Counted from the first letter of the stretch, positions 9,100-19,859 are shown. The stretch is 64,000 nt of DNA from JANQPX01 sp041398025 (GCA_041398025.1 JAWKVM010000032.1:1-64000), one strand, 5' to 3'. Notes: generated from the sequence alone by a model not told the origin. Translations and numbers: made by a program.

Positions 9100-9798
9100 A
9101 TGCATCGAAACAATCCGAACTCGCCGGTCCGTTTCTCGGCCCTCACATCAAGTTTGCGCGCTACGGGCCTGGAATTACTCGGATCTTTCAACTTGGAGAT
9201 GCAGGAACGCGTCTTCCCGGATCGCGCCCGCCAGCCGCGTGCGCTTGCCCTGATCGGCAATGTCGGCTCGGCGATCTGGCCGTTTTTCGACGCGGCACGA
9301 CAGAACACTCCCGGGCTCACGCTCGATCGCTGGACCGAAGAAACGGTCGGCAGGATCGCCGCGGATGCCGGCCTGGAGGCAGTCTATCCGTTCAATGGCC
9401 CGCCCTACCATCCCTTCATTCAATGGGCAAAACGCACCGGCCGCCTGTTCTCCTCGCCGATCGGTCTCACCATTCACTCCGATCACGGCCTCTGGCTCGC
9501 CTTTCGCGCCGCCCTGCTGAGCGATCGGCCGATCGACCCGGCGGACAGTTCGGCGGCGCACCCTTGCGAGCGCTGCGCCGATCGGCCCTGCCTCACCGCC
9601 TGCCCGGTGGGCGCCTTCACCGACCGGGGCTATGATTTCCAGCGCTGCCTGGACCATGTCGCGAGCCCCGACAACGCCTGCCGCGAGGGAGGCTGCCTTG
9701 CCCGCATCGCCTGCCCGGTCGGCCGGCAGCATCGCTATGTCGAGCCGCACGCCGCCTTTCACATGAAGCAGCTGCTGCGCGCTCACGGCCGATCGTAG
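9100..9798 (+). CDS. 4Fe-4S ferredoxin-type protein related to the QueG C-terminus
   Basis: A 232-residue protein with a bacterial ferredoxin motif, CERCADRPCLTACP, around residues 149-162, and further Cys in RCLDHV, ACREGGCLARIACP. The layout resembles the iron-sulphur half of epoxyqueuosine reductase, but the cobalamin-binding catalytic portion is not recognisable. A role as an electron-transfer or reductase-like protein is inference. The true start may be slightly downstream. The next gene (GST) starts 84 bases later on the same strand. Confidence 0.7.
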   Translation: MHRNNPNSPVRFSALTSSLRATGLELLGSFNLEMQERVFPDRARQPRALALIGNVGSAIWPFFDAARQNTPGLTLDRWTEETVGRIAADAGLEAVYPFNGPPYHPFIQWAKRTGRLFSSPIGLTIHSDHGLWLAFRAALLSDRPIDPADSSAAHPCERCADRPCLTACPVGAFTDRGYDFQRCLDHVASPDNACREGGCLARIACPVGRQHRYVEPHAAFHMKQLLRAHGRS

Positions 9799-9882
9799 CG
9801 CGCCCGGGCGGGGCTGCTTGACAGCGGTCATCGCCCCTGGGCAACCTGCATCAGGCAGGCGATGAACCAGGGAGCAGAACCG

Positions 9883-10515
9883 GTGAAACTCTACGACTTC
9901 AAGCTCGCGCCCAACCCGAGACGGGTGAACATGTTTCTTGCCGAGAAGGGCATGGAGATCCCCTCGGTGCAGATCAACACGCGCGAGCTCGAGCAGTTCA
10001 ACGAGGACTTCAAGAAGGTCAGCCCGCGCTGCATCGTGCCGGTGCTCGAACTGGACGACGGCACCTGCATCGCTGAATCCGTGGCCATCTGCCGCTATAT
10101 CGAGGAGATCCAGCCGGAACCGCCCTTGTTCGGCCGTGATCCCAAGGAAAAGGCATTGATCGAGATGTGGAACCGCCACGCCGAGGCCGACTGCTACAGC
10201 TCCGCCGCGAACCTCGTGCGCAACAGCCTGCCGGCCTTCAAGGATCGCGCTCTGGCCGGCCTGCCGAGCGGCGTGCCGCAGATCCCGGAACTCGCCGCAC
10301 GCGGGCGGAGCACGCTGGACCGGTTCATGCACTATCTCGATGCGCATCTCGCCGGCAGTCCCTTCGTCGCCGGCGACAGCTTCTCGGTCGCCGACATCAC
10401 GGTCTACGTCACCATCGATTTCGCCAAGCGCGCCGACTACGCGCCACCCGAGGACTGCGCCAACGTCAAGCGGTGGTACGACCAGATCGCGGCACGGCCG
10501 AGTGCGGCGGCGTGA
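9883..10515 (+). CDS. Glutathione S-transferase family protein
   Basis: A 210-residue GST with a thioredoxin-fold N-terminal domain (residues 1-80) and an all-helical C-terminal domain. LAPNPRRVNMFLAEKG is the glutathione-site opening; IVPVLELDDGTCIAES holds the cis-Pro and the Glu-Ser pair that bind the gamma-glutamyl group. The GTG start is preferred because GGGAG lies about 9 bases upstream and it yields the family start MKLYDF; an ATG at 9862 is an alternative. The stop overlaps the GTG of the SDR gene (GTGA), so this is the head of a GST-SDR-MDR-isomerase run. Confidence 0.9.
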   Translation: MKLYDFKLAPNPRRVNMFLAEKGMEIPSVQINTRELEQFNEDFKKVSPRCIVPVLELDDGTCIAESVAICRYIEEIQPEPPLFGRDPKEKALIEMWNRHAEADCYSSAANLVRNSLPAFKDRALAGLPSGVPQIPELAARGRSTLDRFMHYLDAHLAGSPFVAGDSFSVADITVYVTIDFAKRADYAPPEDCANVKRWYDQIAARPSAAA

Positions 10516-11222
10516 GCCAGCCGGTCTGCCTGGTCACCGGCGTCGGCCCGGACAAGGGGACCGGCGCCGAAATCGCGCGACGCTTCGCCGCCGGCGGCTA
10601 TCAGGTCGCCATGCTCGCCCGGGACAGGGCGCGTCTGGCCGACCTCGAACAGGCGATCGACGGCGCCACCGCCTTTCCCTGCGACATCGGCGATCTCGAC
10701 GCCCTGGTCGCCACCGTCGCTGAGGTGCGCGAGCGCCTCGGCCCACCATCGGTGGTGGTGCACAACGCGGCGAGAAGCGTGCGCGGCTCGATCCTCGAGC
10801 TCGATCCCGAGGATCTGGAAAAGAATTTTCGGGTCAACACCACCGCCCTTCTCTACCTCGCGCGAGAGACCCTGCCGGACATGCTCGAAGCGGGCAGAGG
10901 GGCGATCCTGGTGACCGGCAACACCTCGGCCACGCGCGGAAAGACCAATTGGGGCTTCTTCGCCTCGACCAAGGCCGCCCAGCGCATCCTCGCCGAATCG
11001 ATCGCGCGCGAATTCGGCCCGAAGGGCATCCATGTCGCCTATTTCGTGATCGACGCCATGATCGACACGCCGCGCACCCGCCCGCATCTCGCCCCAGACA
11101 AGCCGGACGACTTCTTCGCCAAGCCGAAAGCGATCGCCGAAGAGATGTACCACACCGCCCATCAGGACCCCTCCACCTGGTCCTTCCTGGTCGAGCTCCG
11201 CCCCTACGGCGAAACCTGGTGA
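10512..11222 (+). CDS. SDR-fold protein lacking the catalytic Tyr
   Basis: A 236-residue Rossmann protein of the short-chain dehydrogenase family. The cofactor loop is TGVGPDKGTG and the NAA motif is VVHNAARS. At the YxxxK position the sequence reads FFASTK, so the catalytic Tyr is replaced by Phe while Lys is kept. The Ser-containing strand ILVTGNTSA is present. Reduced or altered chemistry is inference. It starts at GTG overlapping the GST stop. Neighbouring reductase and GST genes suggest a role in handling electrophiles. Confidence 0.85.
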   Translation: MSQPVCLVTGVGPDKGTGAEIARRFAAGGYQVAMLARDRARLADLEQAIDGATAFPCDIGDLDALVATVAEVRERLGPPSVVVHNAARSVRGSILELDPEDLEKNFRVNTTALLYLARETLPDMLEAGRGAILVTGNTSATRGKTNWGFFASTKAAQRILAESIAREFGPKGIHVAYFVIDAMIDTPRTRPHLAPDKPDDFFAKPKAIAEEMYHTAHQDPSTWSFLVELRPYGETW

Positions 11223-11289
11223 CGGGGCGACAGGGCGGCAGGGCCGCCGGCCTTGACTTGGCCGGCCTTGACTTGAAGGAGTTCTTTTT

Positions 11290-12324
<1,035 letters not shown>

Positions 12325-12335
12325 CGGAGGCAGCA

Positions 12336-12941
12336 ATGACGGACGTGACCTTCTATTACGACTACGGCAGTCCCGCTTCCTATCTCGCCTGGACCCAGCT
12401 CCCGGCGATCTGCGCGCGCCACGGCGCCGGGATCGACCACCGGCCGATCCTGATCGGCGGTCTGTTCAAGATCACCGGCAATCGTTCGCCGGCCACGGTC
12501 GAGGCCAAGGGCGCATGGTTCTTCAAGGACATGGCGCGCTACGCCGAGCGCTACGGCGTGCCCTTCGAAAAGAACCCCTATTTCATCATCAATTCCCTGC
12601 CGCTGATGCGCGGCGCGATCTGGGCGGCCGAGCAGGGGCGGCTCCAGGACTATGACCGAGTGATGTTCGAAGCCTGCTGGGTGAACGGGCGCAATCTGAA
12701 CGATCCGAAGGTGATCATGGCCACGCTGCGCGAAGGCGGCTTCGACGCCGATGCGATCGCTGCCGCCATCCAGACCGCCGACATCAAGCAGCGGCTGATC
12801 GAGGTCACCGACGAGGCGGCGGAACGCGGCATCTTCGGCCTGCCCACCATGCTCGTCGGTGACGAGATGCATTTCGGCCAGGATCGCCTGGACTGGGTCG
12901 AGCAGGCGCTGGCCCGTCATACTGCCGCCCCGTCGTCTTGA
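12336..12941 (+). CDS. 2-hydroxychromene-2-carboxylate isomerase family (DsbA-fold)
   Basis: A 201-residue kappa-class GST-like protein. It begins TFYYDYGSPASYLAW with the catalytic-type Ser at residue 12. The helical insertion (about 40-150) and the cis-Pro loop IFGLPTMLV complete the fold. Family members isomerise hydroxychromene carboxylates in naphthalene breakdown using glutathione, but many homologues have unknown substrates. GGAGG lies 6 bases before the ATG. Proximity to a GST and an enone reductase fits glutathione-linked detoxification. Confidence 0.9.
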   Translation: MTDVTFYYDYGSPASYLAWTQLPAICARHGAGIDHRPILIGGLFKITGNRSPATVEAKGAWFFKDMARYAERYGVPFEKNPYFIINSLPLMRGAIWAAEQGRLQDYDRVMFEACWVNGRNLNDPKVIMATLREGGFDADAIAAAIQTADIKQRLIEVTDEAAERGIFGLPTMLVGDEMHFGQDRLDWVEQALARHTAAPSS

Positions 12942-13080
12942 TCCGTGCCTGGAGCTTTTCCCGGTCAGGTGCAAACAGCTGATCGATCAGGACATGCAGC
13001 GAAACAGTGAGATCGCGCGTGCATCCCGATCCCGTCTCATCGCGATCCGCTCTGGAGAGGCTTCGTCATCTTCATCACTT

Positions 13081-13226
13081 CTTAACCCGGCACCGCGATA
13101 CTCCTACCCTGTCTCGCTGGTCCATGCGATCCTGGGACTCCGAGCCCAGCGCAATCTCCTTCGGCGGGCGGGCGGATTCCCAGGATCGCGTGGACCAAGA
13201 AGCATCATACCGTCGATGGGTTAACG
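13081..13226. repeat. Palindromic intergenic element, copy B (~146 bp)
   Basis: Outer CTTAACCC (13081-13088) faces GGGTTAACG (13218-13226). Inner TGGTCCATGCGATCCTGGGA (from 13119) faces TCCCAGGATCGCGTGGACCA (ending about 13197). This is the same architecture and nearly the same sequence as copies A and C. It sits in the 410-base gap 12942-13351 between the isomerase gene and the M32 pseudogene; I see nothing else in that gap. Confidence 0.8.
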
Positions 13227-13351
13227 AAGGCCTAACGCTCGGCGGAAAATCCGACCGCTGTCACGTGGCTCCGCGGCCGCCCGAGGAGATCGGGGAGATC
13301 GGGGATGATGGCGATCGGCTCCAGATCGCAATCACTTCGTAATCGGTGGCG

Positions 13352-14820
13352 TCAATCACCAGGGCCTTCGGCAGTTTCCAGATGGGCGAGGTAGGGATCG
13401 AGGGTGAGCGGGCTGCCGGTCGCGTCGGCGGCAGGGTCTGCATGTCGACCGTCGAGCCGCGCTCGTGAACATGGGGAGCGCAACCAGCCGATCAGCGCCG
13501 AAAACTCGCCCTTGGCGATCTGCTCGATATCCGGCAGCGCGCCGCGGATGCTACGAACAACCTGCCCGTGATCGCGCCCAGCGTGTAGCGGGAAGTGAAG
13601 CCGATGGCCGCCCGGCCAATATGTCCTGGGAGACGGCCTTTGGCGATGTCCCGGCGATGCCGGAGGTCGGCCATGCCGTCGTTCCCAGGCGAGCGGCAGG
13701 TCCTCGAGCGCAAGATCGCCTGAGCCGCGCCTGCTCCAGCCGGTAGCGCAAGGATGATGTGCAGCGGATGATGGTCTCGTCGGCATCCACCCGGATGAAG
13801 CCGCGCGCTCCACCCAGATCGCATCCAGATAGAGATTGCCCGGATCGAACGCCGCGTTCGCCCGAACCTGCGCGCGGCGAGCAGCGGCGAAGATAACTCA
13901 AAAATCCTTGGAGCGGCAGACCTGCATCTCGACCAGCAGGGACTGGCTTTCATGCACCACCATGCCGAGCGACGAAGCCGACCGGCTGGCCGCCAGGCTG
14001 CGCCCGGGCGGCCCCGCCTCGTAGAGCGCGTGCCCGGTCTCGTGCAGCACGCCCATCAGCCGAGGCCACTTCCGCCTCGTCGCGGGTGGTGTGCACTGCG
14101 ATCGTCCCAGACCGCCCAAAACGGATGCTGGCTCTCATCCAGCCGGCCGTGATCGAAGTCAAAGCCGAGCGCCGCCATCAGACGCTGGCCCAGCGCCTTT
14201 TGCGCCGCCGCTGGAAAATGCCCCTCAATCGGCATCGGTTTCTTTTGACGGGCCAGAACATTGTCCAGAAAATCCGGAAGAAACCCGGCGAGGCGATCGA
14301 AGATCGGGTCGATCGCCGTGCGTCGAAGCCCGAGTTCGAAACCGTCGAGCAGGGCGTCATAGGGCTCCAGATCGAACGCCCGGGCGTAGCTCGCCGCCTT
14401 CTCGCGCGTCAGCCGGAAGACCTCGTCGAGGTCCGGAAGCAGAGTCGCGAAATCAGCGTTTGCGCGAGAATCCCGCCAGGTCATCTCGGCGCGGTTGGTC
14501 GCCCTGGCCATGGCGGTCACCAGCGCCGGATCGATTGCCGCCGCCCGGCGCTGCTCCAGGCGCATCTTCTTCAGATTGGCGGCCTGCCAGGCGTCGAGCG
14601 AGGCCGCGGCGGCCTCGGCTTCGTCGAGAAGATCCGGCAGATCGTCGGCCGTCGCGATCTCGTGCGCCATCGCCGAGAGCGTCGCGATCTGCTCGCCACG
14701 CGCCTCGCTGCCGCCCTTGGGCATCATGGTCTGCGCGTCCCAGCCGAGGATCGCGAGCGCGCCGTGGATGTCGTCGATGCGCTTGGCGCGCGTTTCGAGG
14801 GTCTGGTAGGCGTCGGTCAT
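13352..14820 (-). pseudogene. M32 carboxypeptidase (Taq-type) pseudogene
   Basis: The first 230 residues (from 14820 leftwards) are an intact M32 N-terminus (MTDAYQTLETRAKRIDDIHG, GWDAQTMMPKGG). The rest is spread over all three minus-strand frames. The zinc motif HETGH appears in the frame at about 14040-14060, the ESQSLLVEMQV block near 13930, the RGFIRVDADET block near 13790, and a C-terminal PYLAHLETAEG near 13370. At least four frameshifts are needed to join them. In order and spacing the pieces match one metallocarboxypeptidase of about 490 residues, so this is a decayed gene. It starts 10 bases after the COX15 stop. Confidence 0.88.
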
Positions 14821-14830
14821 GAAGGTCTCG

Positions 14831-15778
14831 TCAAGCGGTAGGGGACGGGGCGGACGTGCGAATGCTGCCGGTCTCGCCGCTCTCGGCGGCTTGCGCCTGC
14901 AGGATACGGGCGAGCAGCCAGGAGACCTTGGCGAACAGCAGAATGCCGTTGGCCTGATGCAGGAGTGCCAGCCAGATCGGCACCTCGAAGAACACGGTCA
15001 GCATGCCGAGCGCGATCTGCACGATCAAGAGCAGCCCGATCGCGCGATCGAGCCCGCGCAGCCGCTCCTCCCGCCTGACCCGCCAGCCGAGAAGAGCGAG
15101 CACCACGAAGCTGGTATAGGCGAGCAGGCGGTGGATCATATGCAGGCGTTCGAGCGGATCGTCGAAGTCGGGCAGCAGGCTGTCATTGCAGAGAAAGGGC
15201 GAGGCGCAGGCGAGCGACGCCCCGCTCTTGCTCATGACAGCGGCCGCCGCGATGGTGGCGAGCAGCAGCAGCCAGCCAACGAGCGCGTGCAGCCTTAGGC
15301 CGGGCGTGCCCAGCGCGATCCTCCTGTCGGCGGCACGCTCGACAATCATCCAGAGCGTGGCGAACAGAAGAAGCGCCGTCGTCTTGTGCACCGCGACCGA
15401 CCAGGGGCTGTTCTGATCGAGCACGGTGACCGCGCCGAGGGACACCTGGACCAGCAGCAGGACCACCAGCGCCGCGCCGAAGGCCGGAAGCTCGCCCGCC
15501 ACGCCACGCGCGCGCCAGCAGCACAGCGCGATGATCAGCACCAGCGGCCCGACCAGCACGCCCGCGATCAGCCGGTGCACCCATTCCAGCATCACCTGGT
15601 AATAGGCATAGCCGGCATCGGCGGGAATGCTGCCGGGCAGCGGCACCCAGTAGCCGTAGCAGGTCGGCCAGTCCGGGCAGGACAGTCCCGAATTGGTCGC
15701 ACGCACCCAGGCGCCGAGCAGGATCAGCAGGAAGGTCAGGATGATCGTAACGCCGGTGATGCTGCGAAGCCTGCTCAT
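14831..15778 (-). CDS. ctaA: Haem A synthase (COX15/CtaA)
   Basis: A 315-residue polytopic membrane protein that oxidises the C8 methyl of haem O to give haem A for aa3-type oxidases. About eight membrane segments are visible. The paired haem-ligating His lie in EWVHRLIAG, HKTTALLLF, MIHRLLAYT and LLHQANGIL. The N-terminus SGLSCPDWPTCYG is typical of the COX15 type 2 group. SURF1 lies 21 bases upstream on the same strand, which supports a joint role in cytochrome oxidase assembly. Confidence 0.95.
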   Translation of the reverse strand: MSRLRSITGVTIILTFLLILLGAWVRATNSGLSCPDWPTCYGYWVPLPGSIPADAGYAYYQVMLEWVHRLIAGVLVGPLVLIIALCCWRARGVAGELPAFGAALVVLLLVQVSLGAVTVLDQNSPWSVAVHKTTALLLFATLWMIVERAADRRIALGTPGLRLHALVGWLLLLATIAAAAVMSKSGASLACASPFLCNDSLLPDFDDPLERLHMIHRLLAYTSFVVLALLGWRVRREERLRGLDRAIGLLLIVQIALGMLTVFFEVPIWLALLHQANGILLFAKVSWLLARILQAQAAESGETGSIRTSAPSPTA

Positions 15779-15799
15779 GGTTCTCTCGATTTCGGCCGG

Positions 15800-16516
15800 T
15801 CAAGTCCCCGAACCGGGCTGCGCCCGGTGGCGTCGAAAGACGATATAGACGCCGATCAGCCCGGCTGCCAGCCCGTACCAGGTGATCGCGTATTGCAGAT
15901 GGTTGTTGACCAGCGTGATCTGCGTCTGCCCGCCGATCGGCAGCCCGCCCGGAACAGGCGTGTCGTCCGCCTCGACCACGATCGGCGACAGCGGCATGTC
16001 GACCGCCTCGGCCATCGCGTCCAGATCGTAGGCATACCACTGCCCGGCCGCGGGATCGTTGTCCGGCGTAAACGCGCCTGGTCGATCGTCCGCCCGGTAG
16101 CGCGCGATGCCGTTCACCGTCACCTCACCTTCCACCTGCCCCTTCGGCCGGGATGCCGGATGCACCTTGTCCGCCGGCACCCACCCCCGATCCACCAGGA
16201 TGGCGAGGCCATCAGCCTGGACAAGAGGTGTCAGGATGTGGTGGCCGAGCACGTTGTCTCTGGCCTGCACGCCGAACAGCTGCTCGAGGTCATGGCGAAA
16301 CACGCCGGTGACGCTGACCTTGCGGAAATCGAACGCCTTGGCCTCTTCCGTCGTCTCGAAGCTCTCCGGCAGCGCTGCCGGCGCCCGGCCGAGCCCGGCC
16401 TCGCGCTCGGCAATCAGCGCCTCCTTCCAGGCAAGACGCTGCATCTGCCAGGTGCCGAGCCCGAGCAGAACGAGCGTTGCCGCGAGAACGGTGAGAGGAA
16501 GGATGAACCGGCGCAT
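15800..16516 (-). CDS. SURF1 family cytochrome oxidase assembly protein
   Basis: A 238-residue inner-membrane protein with one N-terminal and one C-terminal membrane helix (LTVLAATLVLLGLGTW; WYGLAAGLIGVYIVF). The SURF1 signature GTWQMQRLAWK follows the first helix. Bacterial SURF1 binds haem A and helps load it into subunit I of the oxidase. I chose the ATG at 16516 over an in-frame ATG 12 codons upstream because it places the first helix near the N-terminus and follows an AGGCGAG site. It is cotranscribed with ctaA. Confidence 0.94.
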   Translation of the reverse strand: MRRFILPLTVLAATLVLLGLGTWQMQRLAWKEALIAEREAGLGRAPAALPESFETTEEAKAFDFRKVSVTGVFRHDLEQLFGVQARDNVLGHHILTPLVQADGLAILVDRGWVPADKVHPASRPKGQVEGEVTVNGIARYRADDRPGAFTPDNDPAAGQWYAYDLDAMAEAVDMPLSPIVVEADDTPVPGGLPIGGQTQITLVNNHLQYAITWYGLAAGLIGVYIVFRRHRAQPGSGT

Positions 16517-16690
16517 GTCGCTCGCCTGATACGCGTGGACGCTAGGTTGCAACCCCGCCTAGCAGACGATCCACCGCGCCGCCACCCCGCCTGCCACGGC
16601 TGAAACAACAGGTCGCAACCGGATCGCATGTAGCGACGTGATGCACGACAGGCGCTATAGAGGGCGGACAGGCTTTTCTGCTCATCGATC

Positions 16691-17632
16691 ATGGACCCAA
16701 CGATGGCGCTGATCATTCGAGTCGGCCCGGCGCGCGAGGCGTGGTGGCACCAGCACCTGCAATCCCTCCTCCCAGAGATCGACTGCCGCCCGTGGAGCGA
16801 CCCGGGCGATCCCGCGGACATCGAGATCGCCGTGGTCTGGAAGCCGCCCGCAGGCGGTCTCAGGCGTTTTCCGAACCTGAAGCTGATCGTCTCGATCGGC
16901 GCAGGCATCGACCATGTGCTTGCCGATCCCGAGCTTCCCCAAGACGTGCCGATCATGCGCACCACCGGCGAGGATCTGACCGTGCGCATGCGCGAATATG
17001 TGCTCCTGCATGTCCTTCGCCTGCATCGCCGCCTCGCCGAGATCGAAGCAGCACAGGCACGAAAGGAATGGCTGCAGCTGGTCAATCCTCCCGCCCATGA
17101 GCGCCGGGTCGGCATCATGGGCCTCGGCAAGCTCGGCGCCGATTGCGCGAAAAACCTCGCCGCCGTGGGTTTCGACGTGGCCGGCTGGTCGAGACGCCGG
17201 AAGGCGATCGACGGGATCAAGAGCTTCGCCGGCGACGAGGAGCGTGACGGGTTCCTCGCGCGCACGGACATCCTGGTCTGCCTGCTGCCGCTCACACCCG
17301 AAACCGAAGATATCCTGAACGCCGATCTGTTCGAACGCCTGCCGCGCGGTGCCGCCGTCATCAACGCCGCGCGCGGCGGCCATCTGGTCGAAGAGGATCT
17401 GCTCGACGCCTTGGATCGCGGACAGATCGGTGCCGCCACCCTCGATGTCTTCCGCACCGAGCCCCTGCCCGCGGCCTCGCCCTTCTGGGACCATCCGAAG
17501 GTGCTGGTGACCCCGCATGTCGCCTCGCTGATCGATCCCGAGACCGGAGGCAAACGCATCGCCGCCAATATCCGTGCCTTCCTCAAGGGCGAGCCGGTGA
17601 CGGACCTGGTCGATCTCGAGCGGGGCTACTGA
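16691..17632 (+). CDS. D-2-hydroxyacid dehydrogenase, GhrA-like
   Basis: A 313-residue NAD(P)-dependent dehydrogenase resembling glyoxylate/hydroxypyruvate reductase A. The dinucleotide motif is GIMGLGKLG. The catalytic Arg lies in NAARGGHL, Glu in FRTEPLP and His in TPHVASL. The length matches GhrA (about 312). An in-frame ATG four codons downstream is an alternative start. Only 2 bases separate it from the epimerase gene, so the pair is an operon. The true substrate may be another 2-keto acid. Confidence 0.9.
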   Translation: MDPTMALIIRVGPAREAWWHQHLQSLLPEIDCRPWSDPGDPADIEIAVVWKPPAGGLRRFPNLKLIVSIGAGIDHVLADPELPQDVPIMRTTGEDLTVRMREYVLLHVLRLHRRLAEIEAAQARKEWLQLVNPPAHERRVGIMGLGKLGADCAKNLAAVGFDVAGWSRRRKAIDGIKSFAGDEERDGFLARTDILVCLLPLTPETEDILNADLFERLPRGAAVINAARGGHLVEEDLLDALDRGQIGAATLDVFRTEPLPAASPFWDHPKVLVTPHVASLIDPETGGKRIAANIRAFLKGEPVTDLVDLERGY

Positions 17633-17634
17633 CC

Positions 17635-18618
17635 ATGACCATCCTGGTCACCGGCTCCTCCGGCCATCTCGGCGAAGCCCTGATGCGCTGCCTGGGTGCA
17701 GCAGGACGCGCGGCCCGCGGCCTCGACATCACGCCTTCGCCCTTCACCAGCCATGTCGGCTCGATCACCGAGCGCAGCGTCGTGCGTAGCGCGATGGCCG
17801 ATGTCACCGCCGTCATCCATACCGCCACCTTGCACAAGCCGCATGTCGCCACTCACACGTGCCAGGACTTCGTCGACGTCAACGTCAGCGGCACGCTCAA
17901 CCTGCTCGAAGAGGCCGTGGCGGCGAAGGCAAGCGCCTTCATCTTCACCAGCACCACCAGCGTGTTCGGCGACGCGCTTCGCCCGCCGCCGGGCGCGCCG
18001 GCCGCCTGGATCACCGAAGACCTGCGTCCCGATCCGAAAAACATCTACGGCGTCACCAAGACCGCCGCCGAAGAGCTGGTCGCGCTTTTCCAAAAGCTGC
18101 ACGGCCTTCCCGGCATCGTCCTTCGCACCTCGCGCTTCTTTCCCGAGGAGGACGACCAGCGCGCGATCCGGGACGGCTATGACGACGCCAATGCCAAGGC
18201 CAACGAGTTTCTCTACCGCCGGGTCGACATCGAGGACGTGGTCGACGCCCATCTGCTCGCCCTGGAGCGCGCGAGCGACCTCGGCTTCGAGCGCTTCATC
18301 ATCAGCGCCACCACGCCCTTTCGTCCGGCGGACCTCGCCGAGCTCCGAACGGATGCCGCCGCCGTGCTTCGACGATATTGCCCAGGCTATGAAGTCGACT
18401 ATCGCAGCCGCGGCTGGTCCATGTTCCCGTCGATCGACCGCGTCTACGTCAATACGAAGGCACGCGACAAGATGGGATGGCGGCCGCGCCACGACTTTCA
18501 GGCGATCATCGAGCGTCTCAGCCGAGGCGAGGACCCAAGAAGCCCGCTTGCCCGCGCCATCGGTGCGAAAGGCTATCACGACCGGACGTTCAGCGACCGT
18601 CCCTACCCGGTGGCGTGA
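17635..18618 (+). CDS. NAD-dependent epimerase/dehydratase family protein
   Basis: A 327-residue extended SDR. The TGSSGHLGEAL cofactor loop is at the N-terminus, TSTTSVFG carries the catalytic Ser/Thr strand, and YGVTK is the Tyr-x-x-x-Lys pair. The C-terminal domain is variable, as expected for sugar-nucleotide or uronate epimerases. The substrate is unknown. It is translationally coupled to the upstream GhrA-like gene. The mobile-element graveyard begins only a few bases after its stop, so a longer operon may have been interrupted here. Confidence 0.9.
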   Translation: MTILVTGSSGHLGEALMRCLGAAGRAARGLDITPSPFTSHVGSITERSVVRSAMADVTAVIHTATLHKPHVATHTCQDFVDVNVSGTLNLLEEAVAAKASAFIFTSTTSVFGDALRPPPGAPAAWITEDLRPDPKNIYGVTKTAAEELVALFQKLHGLPGIVLRTSRFFPEEDDQRAIRDGYDDANAKANEFLYRRVDIEDVVDAHLLALERASDLGFERFIISATTPFRPADLAELRTDAAAVLRRYCPGYEVDYRSRGWSMFPSIDRVYVNTKARDKMGWRPRHDFQAIIERLSRGEDPRSPLARAIGAKGYHDRTFSDRPYPVA

Positions 18619-18721
18619 TACCGTCCGAGCATCTTCTGTAATCGGTCCACGGTTCTCTTTCGGGCATCATGATCGTAGATGCGGGTTTCACGCTTCTGTT
18701 CGTGATTGTCACCTGCGGGCA

Positions 18722-18840
18722 TCACATGCCGGCGGTGAGCATCAGGATGACGAGCGCGCAAAGATGCCGGATGGCGTCGAGGATCGGGCGGAGATTGTAG
18801 CCGCAGGCGGCGGCAACCGCTTCTTGATCTTGCCCTGCAG
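18722..18840 (-). pseudogene. 3' tail of the split IS5-type transposase gene
   Basis: Read on the minus strand this encodes EAVAAACGYNLRPIL and then IRHLCALVILMLTAGM plus a stop, the expected C-terminus of the IS5-type transposase whose main body lies at 20237-21341. The IS3 element separates the two parts. The join is not exact, so some bases were lost or added at the insertion point. Confidence 0.75.
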
Positions 18841-18851
18841 AAGTGGACGGT

Positions 18852-19830
18852 TTAGGCCGCCATTCGCTCCATGTCTGCCGGTGAACGGTAACCTATCGGC
18901 GAATGCAGTCGTCGTGAATTGTAGAACCCTTCGATGTAAGCGAACAGATCACGGCGGGCCTCGGCCTGGGTTGCGTAGCTCCGCGTGTGGACGCGCTCGA
19001 CCTTGAGTGTGTGGAAGAAGCTTTCCATCGGCGCATTGTCGAGGCAGTTTCCTTTGCGGCTCATCGACGGGATTATCTTTGCTTTGGCAAGGGCTTGGCG
19101 ATAGTCCTCGGCGGCGTATTGAACACCTCTGTCACTGTGATGGATGAGGCCAGGCGCAGGTCTCTGACGATGAATGGCCATGGCCAGAGCCTCGAGAGCG
19201 ATGTCGGCGTGCAGCGTTTCACGCATGCTCCAGCCGACGACCTTGCGGGTGAACAGAATGATCGGCGGCGCCGATCATCCGTTCGCGCAGCGACGGCGCG
19301 TATTCGCGCCGAGGGATCGCGGCAAGGAAGAGCCAGCCTTCTCCGGTTCTCACGAGGTCGATCAGCGAGCCTTGACCGGCAGACGAAAGCGGAGCTTTAC
19401 GGCGAGAGGGGGATCTGGTTCGGCGCCGTCGCCGTAAAGCCCGCCGGAGCCTGTTCGGTGCGATCGGATGGTCGTGACGGCCGTCGGTCGTGCGCACCTT
19501 CGGGGATCGCCGCCAGGCCGCGCAGCCCGGAGCGGCGCATCAGCCGGGCAATGCGGTGACGACCAACGTTGTGGCCGGCGGCACGCAGGGCGGCGTGAAC
19601 GCGGGGCGACCCATAGCTGCCGCCACTCTCGGCATGTACCAGCCGGACTGTCCTGAGAAGGGTGCGGTTCTCGAGGGAACGAGGGCTCTCCGGCTGCAAC
19701 CGCCAAGCATAGTGGCCGCTGACGGAGACGCCCAGAACGCGGCACATCAGCCGCACCGGCCAGTGACCACGATGCTCATCGACGAACGCGAACTTCATCG
19801 CGTGGCCGCTCCGAAGATGAGCGCGGCTTT
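18852..19830 (-). pseudogene. IS3 orfB (DDE transposase), frameshifted
   Basis: Pieces in different frames reconstruct an IS3 integrase-type transposase. They run from MKFAFVDEHRGHWPVRLMCR and SGGSYGSPRVHAALRAAG (about 19560-19800), through a damaged RTGEGWLFLAAI block near 19340, to the last 124 residues starting MRETLHADIALEALAMAIH. That final part keeps IHHSDRGVQYAA and SRKGNCLDNAPMESFFHTLK, which include the second Asp and the Glu of the DDE triad. At least two frameshifts make it non-functional. Confidence 0.85.
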
Positions 19831-19859
19831 TTTTAGGATGTCGCGCTCCGCCTGCGCCC

